The notes beneath the pieces were generated by a model. The model was given only the letters and a program-made list of their open reading frames with translations. It searched no databases and had not been told where the DNA came from. Positions 8,417 to 16,435 of a stretch of DNA of 37,637 bases are shown here, piece by piece. Origin of the DNA: CAYXZQ01 sp964469935 (lineage in GTDB: Archaea; Nanobdellota; Nanobdellia; Woesearchaeales; DSVV01); the NCBI GenBank assembly GCA_964469935.1, contig CAYXZQ010000012.1, positions 1-37,637 on the forward strand, in the 5' to 3' direction. Position 1 is the first letter of the stretch, and every line of letters begins with the position of its first letter. The position numbers and the translations under genes were made by a program.

Positions 8417-9598
8417 TCAGTCCTCCTGGTAATCGGTATTTTGACTATCATCTTCCTTCCCGGCATCAGCCTTGGTCCCGTCATCAAGTTTCTCTTCCCC
8501 TGTTTCCGTCTTCTTTTCTTCTTTTTCTCCTGCAAGGGCCTTCCCAGTCTCCTTGGGCTCTTCATGAACGGCCTTTTCCTCTGCACCCTTTTCAGACGGC
8601 TTCTCCTCTGCCTTTTTCGCATAAGGTGCCTCCGGCTGTCTTTCTTCTGCAGGCTTTGAATCGATGTCGTCCTTTTCAGGCTCCTTCTCAGCCGGTTTCT
8701 CATTTTCAGGTGCAGTCCCGCCTCTCTCTGCAGGCCCTGTCTCTATGCCCAGGCTCTCCTTAAGGCCTGTCATCTCCGTCTCTGCCTTTGCAAGCAGTTC
8801 AGAGACTAGCTCGTCAGCAAGTATGGTTTGGGATTTCCCTATTGCCCTTGCATCTGTGGATGCCTTCTGAAGGAGTGTGATTATGGTATCGGGCGTGGCA
8901 TAACCTAGTTGTATCGCAAGATTGTAAGTCTCGCCTGCTGCCACAGCGACTTTGTCGAGATATTCCTTCTCGTCTATCTCGAGCATGTCTCTTGTGAAGA
9001 TGGAGCCATCTTCATAGACTGCGACCACATTGAGCCCTATCTCCATCGGCTCGATTCCGAGTCTTGTGAGGATCCCTGCAATCGTCGGGGATATCACCTC
9101 ACCCTTCTTTACGACAGTCGTGTCATCCTTTATCGCGACCTTGCCGTCGACTATGCCTGTCTTTATCCTAATCATCCCGAGCTCCCCGATGATGGGGCCG
9201 GGCGAGAACGGCGTCGGGCCCGCCGGGACCACTATGTCCTTTGTCGCTGTCTGTCCAGGCTTTGCAGGCGCACTGGACTTGTTCTCGCTTACTTTCTTGT
9301 ATAGCTTGAATGGGTTCTCCTTGGTGAATATCATTGCCGGCATGCCTTGGAGATGCTCTGAAAGTCTCTCAATATCCTTCTTGTCGGCCTTTGCCATGTC
9401 GAGAATGATCTTCATGAGGCGCTTCTTGGTCATGAGTATCCTTATCGAGCCCCTGAGCTGCTCTCTCATGTTCTGAAGCTGCTTTGCAGGCAGGTTCTCC
9501 ACGTCGACAATGCCAACTATTGGAAACTCTTTGGCAAGAGTGACGAATTCTGCTACTGCCTTCTTCTTGCTTTCAGGGATCTTTTTTGCTCCTTTCAT
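8417..9598 (-). CDS. rplP0: Ribosomal protein P0/L10 with long acidic tail
   Basis: Base of the ribosomal stalk; binds 23S rRNA and the L12 dimers. The rRNA-binding domain and its insertion are clear (NLPAKQLQNMREQLRG; GPTPFSPGPIIGELG; VVKKGEVISPTIAGILTRLGI), followed by the L12-binding helices to about residue 285. The last ~110 residues are a Lys/Glu/Pro/Ala low-complexity tail ending SQNTDYQED. The usual archaeal ending (GLGALFG-like) is absent, although it is present in the neighbouring L12. The start overlaps the L1 stop (ATGA). The frame is open throughout, with no sign of a frameshift. Confidence 0.93.
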   Translation of the reverse strand: MKGAKKIPESKKKAVAEFVTLAKEFPIVGIVDVENLPAKQLQNMREQLRGSIRILMTKKRLMKIILDMAKADKKDIERLSEHLQGMPAMIFTKENPFKLYKKVSENKSSAPAKPGQTATKDIVVPAGPTPFSPGPIIGELGMIRIKTGIVDGKVAIKDDTTVVKKGEVISPTIAGILTRLGIEPMEIGLNVVAVYEDGSIFTRDMLEIDEKEYLDKVAVAAGETYNLAIQLGYATPDTIITLLQKASTDARAIGKSQTILADELVSELLAKAETEMTGLKESLGIETGPAERGGTAPENEKPAEKEPEKDDIDSKPAEERQPEAPYAKKAEEKPSEKGAEEKAVHEEPKETGKALAGEKEEKKTETGEEKLDDGTKADAGKEDDSQNTDYQED

Positions 9599-10245
9599 CT
9601 TATATCAACCACTTTTCCCATGGTCAGCTTGACTATGACCTTGCTGATGTTGTTCTCGTGATTCGGAAGCGCGTGTGTAAGCTGGCTGTAGACGCTCATT
9701 ATGTTGTCTGCGATGACAGAATCCTCCATGTCTTCCTTGCCCACGCTGCACTGTACGACCGGCAATACCTTAGCCTTGAGCCTCACTGTCTTCTGGAGCC
9801 TCTCGCACAACGGCCCCAGGTTTGCCTTGGGCGGTACCACGCATCCTGCCTTGGGGTTGGGCATCTTGCCCCTGCTGCCGAGAATCTTTCCGAACGTCGT
9901 CGCGACTGAGGCCATTATGTTTGCCTGGGCGATGAAGTAGTCGTGCGTCTCTGCAAGTTTCTTGGCCTCTTTCTTGCCCTTGAAGCCCCCGAACTCGTCG
10001 GGCGTGACGACAGTGTCGACGACTTTCTTGGCTTCCTCTTTCATTTCAGGGCCGACGAATGCGCAAATCCTCTGCTTCTTGCCTGTAGAATGATTTGTGT
10101 GAGCGTAGATGTCTACCTGCTGCTCCGGGTTCTTGAGGTCCAGGTCCTTGAGGTTTATAATGAGATCGACGCTCTGCGTGAAATTTCGCTTCTTCCCTTC
10201 TGCCCTTGCCTTCTTGAGGGCCTCTGATACAGATTTCTCATCCAT
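9595..10245 (-). CDS. rpl1: Large ribosomal subunit protein L1
   Basis: 216 residues, full length for archaeal L1. Seen are RNFTQSVDLIINLKDLDLKNPEQQVD near the N-terminus, the LGSRGKMPNPKAGCVVPP hallmark loop and the C-terminal VKLTMGKVVDIR. L1 forms the mobile E-site stalk and in methanogens represses its own operon by binding its mRNA. A strong GGAGG site lies upstream of ATG 10245, and an ~80 nt leader precedes it. L11, often found just upstream, is absent here. Confidence 0.96.
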   Translation of the reverse strand: MDEKSVSEALKKARAEGKKRNFTQSVDLIINLKDLDLKNPEQQVDIYAHTNHSTGKKQRICAFVGPEMKEEAKKVVDTVVTPDEFGGFKGKKEAKKLAETHDYFIAQANIMASVATTFGKILGSRGKMPNPKAGCVVPPKANLGPLCERLQKTVRLKAKVLPVVQCSVGKEDMEDSVIADNIMSVYSQLTHALPNHENNISKVIVKLTMGKVVDIR

Positions 10246-10358
10246 GAATTACGCCTCCTTCCTGCTATCTGCACGTGGTGCAATAGTCCTAACGGAAACG
10301 GCATGTTATTTGCCAATCCTGATGTTTCTGAGAGAAAATAGCGCCCCTTTATAAATTT
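10246..10358 (-). promoter_or_regulatory. Promoter and leader of the L1 operon
   Basis: The TATA box CTTTATAAATTT (10347-10358) predicts a start near 10327, leaving about 80 nt of leader. The leader contains GGAGG near the L1 start and a perfect 5-bp inverted repeat TGCAC-3 nt-GTGCA (10270-10282). Most first genes here look leaderless, so a long leader is notable and could be the site of L1 autoregulation. The remaining spacer to 10439 shows no gene. Confidence 0.5.
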
Positions 10359-10439
10359 AATGGTTTCCCGCCCATATACATTTGCACATGCAGTGTGTCA
10401 ATCATCGTCTAGGTAAATGTTGCGGACAATGCATGACTC

Positions 10440-11078
10440 CTACTGGTAGCTCATCTCGTCCTTGTCATACTGCCTTGCGAGCTTGCCGAATTCGCAGTCC
10501 TTGCACGTTGAGTCTAAGTATATCCAGCCGTCCTTTGTGTATTTTCTCGGTGCGTCCCTGATATAGGCCTCGTTGAATACGTGCCCAGGGACAAAGACGA
10601 ACCTTGTAGGTATCCCTATCGCCTGCAGGAGGTTGGCAAGAAGCACTGCGTGGTCGTCGCAGTCCCCTCCCCTTGTCGCGAATATCTCTTTCGGGCTCTC
10701 GATGTACTCGTCATGCTCGGAGACATAGGCGAAATTGTTCCTGACAAAATAGTATTCCGCCTTTGCCTGGCAAAGCTTGTCCGAGTCGCAGCCGAATGTC
10801 GCTATCCTTGTTGCGGCCTCCTTGACAAAGGGGTCGTCCGGCGTGAGGTACTTATTGAAATCAAGCTGGTCGGAGGAGTTGAATGTTCCTGTTATGTTTG
10901 TGATGCCAAGCCCCGGCGCGATGTCGTCGATTGTGGGCATGGCCCGGGGGTACGGGTCCGTCCTTACCGCATAATACGGCACGATGGATACGATGAGCAG
11001 GAAGCCGAGGACGAGCGCGATTATGTAGAACAAGGGGTTTCTTCCCTTTATCTCCGGCAGCGGTTCCTGTGCTTCCAT
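10440..11078 (-). CDS. Membrane-anchored transglutaminase-like protein
   Basis: One N-terminal membrane segment (about residues 16-36) anchors an extracellular domain of about 175 residues. The transglutaminase/protease-like triad is visible: Cys in RGGDCDDHAVLLANLL, His in VPGHVFNEAYI and Asp in WIYLDSTCKDC. Family members act as cysteine proteases, peptide N-glycanases or cross-linkers, and the substrate here is unknown. ATG 11078 lies 26 bp below a TATA box at 11099-11107. The gene is divergent from uppS. Confidence 0.85.
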   Translation of the reverse strand: MEAQEPLPEIKGRNPLFYIIALVLGFLLIVSIVPYYAVRTDPYPRAMPTIDDIAPGLGITNITGTFNSSDQLDFNKYLTPDDPFVKEAATRIATFGCDSDKLCQAKAEYYFVRNNFAYVSEHDEYIESPKEIFATRGGDCDDHAVLLANLLQAIGIPTRFVFVPGHVFNEAYIRDAPRKYTKDGWIYLDSTCKDCEFGKLARQYDKDEMSYQ

Positions 11079-11098
11079 CCAAGTCAGATTATTGATAA

Positions 11099-11139
11099 AC
11101 TATATAAACAATCACTTTTTCAAAAAATTTATATATAAA
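11099..11139. promoter_or_regulatory. Divergent promoters of the transglutaminase-like and uppS genes
   Basis: The minus-strand box TTTATATAG (11099-11107) is 25 bp before ATG 11078. The plus-strand box ATTTATATATAAA (11127-11139) is about 27 bp before ATG 11161. The two boxes are only 20 bp apart, so the initiation complexes may interfere. Confidence 0.6.
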
Positions 11140-11160
11140 AAACAAAATTTCAGTGGGATT

Positions 11161-11868
11161 ATGGAGAAGAACAGGCAGGTCCCAAAGCATATAGGGATTA
11201 TCATGGACGGCAACAGGCGGTTTTCCAGGAGATTGATGATGAAGCCCTGGAAAGGCCATGAGTGGGGTGCAAAGAAGGTCCAGAAGCTCATGGAGTGGTG
11301 CAGGGAGTTCGATGTTCACGAGCTAACCCTTTATACTTTCTCAATCCAGAATTTCAACAGGCCGAAGGAGGAGTTCGATTACCTGATGGGGCTCTTCAGG
11401 AAGAATTTCGAGATGATGAAGGACGACAAGAGGATCGATGAGTACGGTATCAGGATAAACGTCATAGGAAGGCTGTGGATGTTCCCGAAGGAGGTTCAGG
11501 AAAAGATTGCAGCTGTCATGGAGAAGACCAAAAAGAACAAGAATTACATAATCAACTTCGCAATGGCTTACGGCGGCAGAGAGGAGGTAATCGATGCTAC
11601 GAGGAAAATCGCCGAGCAGGTGAAGTCAGGGAGCCTTGACATCGATGACATCAACGACAGGACATTCTCGAGGAATCTTTATTTTGCCGACGAGCCGGAC
11701 CTTATTATCAGGACCGGCGGGGAGAGGAGAAGCAGCAATTTCCTCGCCTACCAGAGCGCGTATTCTGAATGGATATTCCTCGACAAGATGTGGCCTGAAT
11801 TCTCTAAGACAGACTTTAAAGCGGCAATCGACGACTACATGCAGAGGGAGAGAAGGTTCGGCAGGTAG
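11161..11868 (+). CDS. uppS: Cis-polyprenyl diphosphate synthase (UppS family)
   Basis: Adds isoprene units in cis to make the long polyprenyl lipid carrier for glycan transfer. The family motif HIGIIMDGNRRFSRR carries the catalytic Asp16. The C-terminal signature is a RTGGERRSSNFL stretch followed by YQSAYSEWIF. Length 235 is normal. The frame is open upstream, but ATG 11161 is chosen for homology and for the TATA distance; no ribosome site is needed. Product chain length is not readable from this. Confidence 0.95.
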   Translation: MEKNRQVPKHIGIIMDGNRRFSRRLMMKPWKGHEWGAKKVQKLMEWCREFDVHELTLYTFSIQNFNRPKEEFDYLMGLFRKNFEMMKDDKRIDEYGIRINVIGRLWMFPKEVQEKIAAVMEKTKKNKNYIINFAMAYGGREEVIDATRKIAEQVKSGSLDIDDINDRTFSRNLYFADEPDLIIRTGGERRSSNFLAYQSAYSEWIFLDKMWPEFSKTDFKAAIDDYMQRERRFGR

Positions 11869-11881
11869 GCTGCCGTGCACT

Positions 11882-12949
11882 TTAATATTCCCTGTTTATC
11901 ACGTATTCAGAAAGCCCGACCAGAAACTCCTTTCCGTTCCTGTTGAGCCTGGCTTTTTCTATCGCTTCTATTGCCCTGTCCTTGAGCTCGCTTGCCCTTT
12001 TCCTTGAATATTCGAGCGAACCGGTCTTCTCGACGATGTCCTTTAGCTGTTTTATATCCGCATTTGTCACGTCGGGATTGCCAAGGCACCTTTTTATGAG
12101 CTTTTTTTCAGCAGCCGTGCCCTTCTCCATCGCCTTGAGGATGAGCAGGGTCTTTTTCCCTTCCCGCACGTCAGAGCCGACAGGCTTCCCTATCTTCTCC
12201 CTGGTCCCGAAAAGCCCCAGGATGTCGTCGTGGAACTGGAACGCCTTGCCGAGAGGCATCGCGTAGTCGCTGAGCACCCTGAGCTGGCTCTTGGTTGCCC
12301 CTGCGAGATGTGCCCCTATCTGAAGCGGGGCCTCGAACGTATATATCGCTGTCTTGAGCTCATATACCCGCCTGATCTGCTCCTCGGTCGCATCTGTCTC
12401 GCAGCCTGAAATCAAGTCGAGGGCCTGGCCGAAGCACGTGTTTATGACTGCCCTGTTGAATCTGTCCACTGCCGCAAGCTTCCTCCTTATCGGGAAATCC
12501 GAGTTTATTATCGCCTCGCTGCCGAGCACTGCGAGGATGTCGCCTGCGATCATCGCCATGCTCTCCCCGTACCTCTTCGCATCAGCTCCCCTGTAGCACC
12601 TGCTGTACTTGTTCTCGTATATCTTGTGCATGGTCAGGTATCCGCGCCTAAGCTCGTCCTGGTCCATTATGTCGTCGTGAATTAGCAGGAATGATTCCAT
12701 GAGCTCGACCGCGATCGCCGCATCTATTATCGTGTCCTCGTCCCTGCCACCGCAGGCCCTGTAGCCCATGATGACGAGAAGCGGCCTTATCCTCTTGCCT
12801 CCCCTGAGGTTGTATTCGAGAATGAGCTCCATCATCTCTTTGGCGGCAGGCGAGATGCTCGAGACCTGCCTGACCCTCTGCCTGAGAAATTCCCCGAGCC
12901 TTTTGTCGATTTTTGTCTTGTAATCCTTAATCGTCTTTGCTATGTCCAT
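11882..12949 (-). CDS. idsA: Trans-isoprenyl diphosphate synthase (farnesyl/geranylgeranyl type)
   Basis: Builds the C15/C20 allylic diphosphates used for archaeal lipids. Both aspartate-rich motifs are present: HDDIMDQDELRRG (Asp92-Asp96) and FQFHDDILGLFG (Asp241-242), plus GGKRIRPLL near residue 50. Length 355 is normal. It overlaps the end of yjbQ by 23 bp and is probably co-transcribed with it. It is tail-to-tail with uppS, so two branches of prenyl metabolism lie side by side. Confidence 0.95.
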   Translation of the reverse strand: MDIAKTIKDYKTKIDKRLGEFLRQRVRQVSSISPAAKEMMELILEYNLRGGKRIRPLLVIMGYRACGGRDEDTIIDAAIAVELMESFLLIHDDIMDQDELRRGYLTMHKIYENKYSRCYRGADAKRYGESMAMIAGDILAVLGSEAIINSDFPIRRKLAAVDRFNRAVINTCFGQALDLISGCETDATEEQIRRVYELKTAIYTFEAPLQIGAHLAGATKSQLRVLSDYAMPLGKAFQFHDDILGLFGTREKIGKPVGSDVREGKKTLLILKAMEKGTAAEKKLIKRCLGNPDVTNADIKQLKDIVEKTGSLEYSRKRASELKDRAIEAIEKARLNRNGKEFLVGLSEYVINREY

Positions 12950-13391
12950 CTTTTCTTCCTAGGATGTGCATTATCATCCTTCTTTTCCTTGGGCCGTCGA
13001 GGTCCACGAAGAAGACCCTCTGCCATGTGCCGAGCGTCAGCCTTGAGCCTATGACGGGAATTGTCTCGCTCGCTCCCATTATGAGTGATTTCAGATGGGA
13101 ATGCCCGTTGACAGGCTCGTCTACAGGGACGTCCTTCCTCCTGTCCATGTCGTCATGAGAGTAGTTGCCGAGCCCCGGGGCGTTCTTCTCAAGCCAGGAT
13201 TTGGCGTCGCTTATGAGCCCCTGCTCGTTCTCGTTTATCCTTATCGCTGTCGTCGTGTGCGTCGTGTATATGTTGAGAATGCCCTCGGCTATTCCCGACT
13301 CCCTGACAAATCCCTTTATGTCTTCGGTGATGTCGATGAAATCAGTCTTCTCAGTGGAGTCGATGCAGAGCTCTTTTGTGAGAACTTCCAT
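12927..13391 (-). CDS. yjbQ: YjbQ/UPF0047 family protein
   Basis: 154-residue protein with all UPF0047 signatures: IYTTHTTTAIRINENE, the DDMDRRKDVP-containing region, NGHSHLKSLIMGASETIPV and LGTWQRVFFVDLDGPRKRR. Members show weak thiamine-phosphate synthase activity and bind metal through conserved His residues; the real cellular role is unsettled. A TATA box (13412-13423) lies 26 bp before ATG 13391. It is the first gene of a two-gene unit with idsA. Confidence 0.93.
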   Translation of the reverse strand: MEVLTKELCIDSTEKTDFIDITEDIKGFVRESGIAEGILNIYTTHTTTAIRINENEQGLISDAKSWLEKNAPGLGNYSHDDMDRRKDVPVDEPVNGHSHLKSLIMGASETIPVIGSRLTLGTWQRVFFVDLDGPRKRRMIMHILGRKDGHSKDD

Positions 13392-13411
13392 AGCCCTTGA
13401 GATTCGGCAGG

Positions 13412-13460
13412 ATTATTTAAATTTTATTAACCTCTGCATGCAAAATCGGTAAAAAATATA
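13412..13460. promoter_or_regulatory. Divergent promoters of yjbQ-idsA and the HD gene
   Basis: ATTATTTAAATT (13412-13423) serves the minus strand (26 bp to ATG 13391). AAAAAATATAAAG (13450-13462) serves the plus strand and points to a start near 13482. Confidence 0.55.
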
Positions 13461-13481
13461 AAGATGCGGCGCATTGCATCC

Positions 13482-14057
13482 ATGATGATAGAAGAGATAA
13501 AGAGGATTGCACAGCAGAGATATTCAGAAAATGACTTCAGGTACCACATCCTTCCCGTGGTGAAGAATGCCCTGCTCCTTTCCGACAGGCTCGTGGCGGA
13601 CAGGGCTGTGGTCGAGGCTGCAGCATACCTGCATGACATCGGCCGGGCAGTCGAGAGGGTTGAATACAGGAGGGACAATGACCACCACATAGCAGGCTCG
13701 GAGGAATCCAGGAAAATCTTGACTGAGCTCGGCGCTGATGAGATGTTCATTGGCAAGGTCTGCCACTGCGTGCTTGCGCACAGGGGACGCAAGGGCCCGG
13801 ACCCGGAGACCCTTGAGGCAGAAATAGTGAACTGCGCTGATGCAATGGCGCATTTTGACACGTTCCTCGACCTGTTCCTCTTCATCAGGGAGCAGAACAG
13901 CATGGAAGATACAGTGCGTATCGCCAAAAAGAAGATGATGAGGGACTGGGACAGGAAGTTGAGCCTGGAAGCTGCAAAAGAGCTGGTGAAGGAAAAATAC
14001 GACGCAGTCATGCTCCTTCTTGAAAGCATGGAAGAATATCTTGGAAGATTATTCTGA
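13482..14057 (+). CDS. HD-domain phosphohydrolase
   Basis: A compact HD-superfamily protein with metal ligands visible in order: His in FRYHILPV, the HD pair in AAAYLHDIGR, histidines in DNDHHIAGSEES and VCHCVLAHRG, and Asp in NCADAMAHFD. Such proteins hydrolyse nucleotides or phosphate esters; substrate unknown. ATG 13464 is in frame, but the TATA position points to the tandem ATGs at 13482/13485 as a leaderless start, giving about 191 residues. The 3' end overlaps the convergent AMMECR1 gene by 9 bp. Confidence 0.87.
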   Translation: MMIEEIKRIAQQRYSENDFRYHILPVVKNALLLSDRLVADRAVVEAAAYLHDIGRAVERVEYRRDNDHHIAGSEESRKILTELGADEMFIGKVCHCVLAHRGRKGPDPETLEAEIVNCADAMAHFDTFLDLFLFIREQNSMEDTVRIAKKKMMRDWDRKLSLEAAKELVKEKYDAVMLLLESMEEYLGRLF

Positions 14058-14600
14058 GAATATCTCCGCCTGGAAAGAGTAGAGCCTGTTCTTTGGGTCT
14101 TTCCAGGAATCAGGGGCCATGCCTGCCTTGAGGCAGATGTTCTGGAGATACTCGGCTGTGTCCCAGCCCTGCTCGACAGGCACCTGTGGAAGGAGAAGGC
14201 CCGAGCAAAAGTCGTTCCTGATTATCAGGCCGTCCCTTCCTATCTTGATATTCTCCATGTACTCATCAGGTTCTTCGACTTTTATCAGCTCAGGTACAGT
14301 CAGGACAGAGATCTCGATGGAGACCTTGTCAAGCTCATCTTTTGTTAGTGGCGGGAACCTCGGGTCCTCAAAGGCTGCTGAGCATGCTGCCCCTGAAACA
14401 GCCCTAAAGAGCGGCATCATAGGCTCCGGATATCCTATGCAGCCCCTGAGCCTCCCATCCTCATGGAGTGTCACGAACGCCCCCTGGTTTTCGAAATATT
14501 CTCTGTAATCATCAAGAGGCAGGTTTCTGCCCGAGAACCTGCATGCAATCGAGTCCCTTGCAAGCGCGAGAAGCTTTTTTCCGTCTGCAGGAGATAGCAT
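14049..14600 (-). CDS. AMMECR1-domain protein
   Basis: 183 residues covering the full AMMECR1 domain. The family's invariant LRGCIGYPEP motif is near residue 50, and LLLPQVPVEQGWDTAEYLQ near residue 140. The family is found from archaea to humans with no proven activity; it is often encoded next to MEMO1 and radical SAM genes, neither of which is in this window. No good ribosome site precedes ATG 14600, and the rpoL gene ends 15 bp upstream, so it may be read through from rpoL. Confidence 0.93.
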   Translation of the reverse strand: MLSPADGKKLLALARDSIACRFSGRNLPLDDYREYFENQGAFVTLHEDGRLRGCIGYPEPMMPLFRAVSGAACSAAFEDPRFPPLTKDELDKVSIEISVLTVPELIKVEEPDEYMENIKIGRDGLIIRNDFCSGLLLPQVPVEQGWDTAEYLQNICLKAGMAPDSWKDPKNRLYSFQAEIFSE

Positions 14601-14615
14601 TTTGAAGAATTATGA

Positions 14616-14891
14616 TTATTTGACTTCCTTGTTGAAGACAGTCCAGAACTTGTCGTTCTGCTTCTTCATCCTGGTGACTGCGTCAAGAATGGCCTTCTTA
14701 GGTGCGACCCCGTTCGTCTCGATAGTGAAAGTCGGCTCATCAATGTCCGGGTGGGACACGAAATAGGACGCAACATTGACTTTCTTGTCGTTCCTGAGCT
14801 CTTCCTTGAGAGCGTTGCAGAGGGTGTGGCTTTCGCCCCTTATCTCGAATATTGCCCTGCTCTTTGTCTCCTCGAGAACCTTGATTTCCAT
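14616..14891 (-). CDS. rpoL: DNA-directed RNA polymerase subunit L (Rpo11)
   Basis: 91-residue Rpb11-like subunit that pairs with subunit D to nucleate polymerase assembly. The core motif ESHTLCNALKEELRNDKKV is complete, with the HPDIDEPTFTIETNG strand. A TTG at 14903 opens the frame, but ATG 14891 matches the family's MEIKVLE start and lies 26 bp below a TATA box (14912-14921), so it is preferred. That TATA box overlaps the last codons of the METTL5-like gene upstream. Confidence 0.94.
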   Translation of the reverse strand: MEIKVLEETKSRAIFEIRGESHTLCNALKEELRNDKKVNVASYFVSHPDIDEPTFTIETNGVAPKKAILDAVTRMKKQNDKFWTVFNKEVK

Positions 14892-14911
14892 GTTGCCGTG
14901 CAAATTTGAAG

Positions 14912-14921
14912 TTATTTAAAT
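14912..14921 (-). promoter_or_regulatory. TATA box of rpoL, inside the end of the methylase gene
   Basis: Minus strand CTATTTAAATAAC, 26 bp from ATG 14891. The stop codon of the upstream gene (14916-14918) is part of the box. Confidence 0.55.
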
Positions 14922-15533
14922 AGTTATTGTTTTTTTGAGGAAGAGAAAGCAGGTTACCTCTATCCGGTGGAGCCTCCTTTTGTGATATGGCCGGGTCTTC
15001 TTCAACGGGAACGAGAAATCATCCACGACAAGGCCCGCAAAGCCGCTTTTCTCAGCCAGGGACAGGATATATCTCTTAGTGGAAGTCTTGTGGAATGAAT
15101 ACACTGCATCCGCTACGGTGAATGCTTTTTTGAGGAACTCCCTGTCTGCATGGTTCTCCCTAGTCCCGAAAGGCGGGTTCTGCAGGACCGTGTCGGCCCT
15201 GCCTTCAAATCTGGATATGTCGTCATGGATTATCTTATAGCTTCTGTAGCCTTTGAGATTCTCTTCAAGAATCCTTATCGCCTCCTGGTCCTTCTCCACG
15301 AAAATGAGTCTCTTAGCGCCCAGCATTAGCGCCCCTATTCCGAGCATGCCCGTGCCTGCACCGAGATCTGCGACAGTCCTGTCCCTGATATTCCCTCTCA
15401 TGAAGGCGTACCAGAGCACTTCTGCCGCAATCTCAGGGTCAGAGAGGTATTGCTCCAGCCTATCGTCCGGGCCTGAGAATGCCCTCAGTCTCGAGAGAGC
15501 GATTGCAAGCCCTGACTTTGTCATATCTGCCAT
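14916..15533 (-). CDS. METTL5-like rRNA/RNA adenine methyltransferase
   Basis: A class I SAM-dependent methyltransferase of the COG2263/METTL5 type. Seen are the SAM-binding ADLGAGTGMLGIGAL motif, the catalytic NPPFGTRENHADREFL (NPPF) and YSFHKTSTKRYI, which together are diagnostic. Eukaryal METTL5 makes m6A in 18S rRNA with TRMT112; the archaeal target is inferred. The long upstream extension is not homologous. ATG 15533 with a TATA box at about 15556-15567 gives a 205-residue protein of normal length. Confidence 0.92.
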   Translation of the reverse strand: MADMTKSGLAIALSRLRAFSGPDDRLEQYLSDPEIAAEVLWYAFMRGNIRDRTVADLGAGTGMLGIGALMLGAKRLIFVEKDQEAIRILEENLKGYRSYKIIHDDISRFEGRADTVLQNPPFGTRENHADREFLKKAFTVADAVYSFHKTSTKRYILSLAEKSGFAGLVVDDFSFPLKKTRPYHKRRLHRIEVTCFLFLKKTITI

Positions 15534-15555
15534 CCAATAGGGTTTTTCGCCTGTG

Positions 15556-15584
15556 TTTAATAAATTATTCAAAAGATTTAAAAA
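15556..15584. promoter_or_regulatory. Divergent promoters of the METTL5-like and DUF357 genes
   Basis: TTTAATAAATTAT (15556-15568) is placed for ATG 15533 on the minus strand. AGATTTAAAAAAAC (about 15574-15587) is placed for ATG 15600 on the plus strand. Confidence 0.5.
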
Positions 15585-15599
15585 AACTGCATAATCATC

Positions 15600-15902
15600 A
15601 TGGCCATGGAAGACAGGGTGACGCTGGAGAAGATCGAGAAGTACCTGAAAACAACACAGAAGGCGCTTGAAGCGGTCGCTGTCGCAGAAGATAGGGGAAA
15701 GGACTTGAGGAAGCATGCAGAGGCCTTCCTCGACATGGCATCAAGGTACTACCGCGACGCCCTGCACTATAGGGAGAAAGGGGACCTCATCACTGCATTT
15801 GCCGCTGTCAACTATGCTCATGCGTGGATAGACGCAGGCGTTCGGATAGGCATTCTCAAAGCGCCTCCGGGGAGCTCTGATTACATAATGCCGAGGGAAT
15901 AA
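15600..15902 (+). CDS. DUF357 family protein
   Basis: 100-residue, wholly helical archaeal protein. The segments RKHAEAFLDMASRYYRDALHY and FAAVNYAHAWIDAGVRIGIL are typical of DUF357, whose members look like a helical bundle. Function is unknown. It is probably leaderless from ATG 15600; ATG 15606 is also possible. It is followed after 35 bp by a membrane protein with its own promoter. Confidence 0.88.
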   Translation: MAMEDRVTLEKIEKYLKTTQKALEAVAVAEDRGKDLRKHAEAFLDMASRYYRDALHYREKGDLITAFAAVNYAHAWIDAGVRIGILKAPPGSSDYIMPRE

Positions 15903-15937
15903 AAAAATTTATATACTTGAGTTACCGGATATGGCAT

Positions 15938-16402
15938 ATGAGGTTCAAGGTCTCTTTGCTGCTTTTGATGTTTTTAGTGTTTTCTCAAGGAGCCATGGCG
16001 GCTCCCCTGGGAGAGCAGGGCCACTGGTTTGCGTCATTCCTCACCATAGCGGCAATCCTTGTGACTCTTCCGGCATTTGTGTCGCTCTACCTCCACATGA
16101 GGAGGACGAATCTCGGCAACATGCTCTTCCAGCCTTTCCTTGCGATGTTTATCGGATTCATAGGGATAATGCTCAACTCCATTATAGGAATATTGAGGAG
16201 CCAGAGCGGGTATCCTGTAGATGACTTCCTTGCCGTTATGGGGATAAACAGGGCGATAAGCTCGGTCCTCATAGCTGTCGGCTGTGTAATGCTCTTCTTC
16301 ACCCTCAAGAAGCACGGCCTCTTCGAATACATCTATTACCAGAAGTCAGGTAAGAAGGTGAAGCCTCCTGCACCCAAAGCCAGGGCGCGGACCAAAGGAT
16401 AA
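15938..16402 (+). CDS. Small membrane protein with signal peptide
   Basis: 154 residues: a cleavable-looking signal (MRFKVSLLLLMFLVF then a small-residue AMAAP site), followed by three membrane helices at roughly residues 33-50, 66-85 and 105-125, and a basic Lys/Pro/Ala tail in the cytoplasm. I do not recognise a family. ATG 15938 lies 26 bp below the box AATTTATATAC (15906-15915) and is preferred to the TTG upstream. A neighbouring MscS-like gene also concerns the membrane, but no shared function can be claimed. Confidence 0.7.
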   Translation: MRFKVSLLLLMFLVFSQGAMAAPLGEQGHWFASFLTIAAILVTLPAFVSLYLHMRRTNLGNMLFQPFLAMFIGFIGIMLNSIIGILRSQSGYPVDDFLAVMGINRAISSVLIAVGCVMLFFTLKKHGLFEYIYYQKSGKKVKPPAPKARARTKG

Positions 16403-16435
16403 TTATTTATACCTGGCATCGTTCTATTGCCCCTG

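Noticed and set aside
8344..8703. 119-codon minus-strand frame over the P0 tail (MRNRLRRSLKRTT...)
   Set aside because: This is the shifted frame of the Lys/Glu-rich P0 tail. It does not restore a P-protein ending and has no start signals, so no frameshift is claimed.
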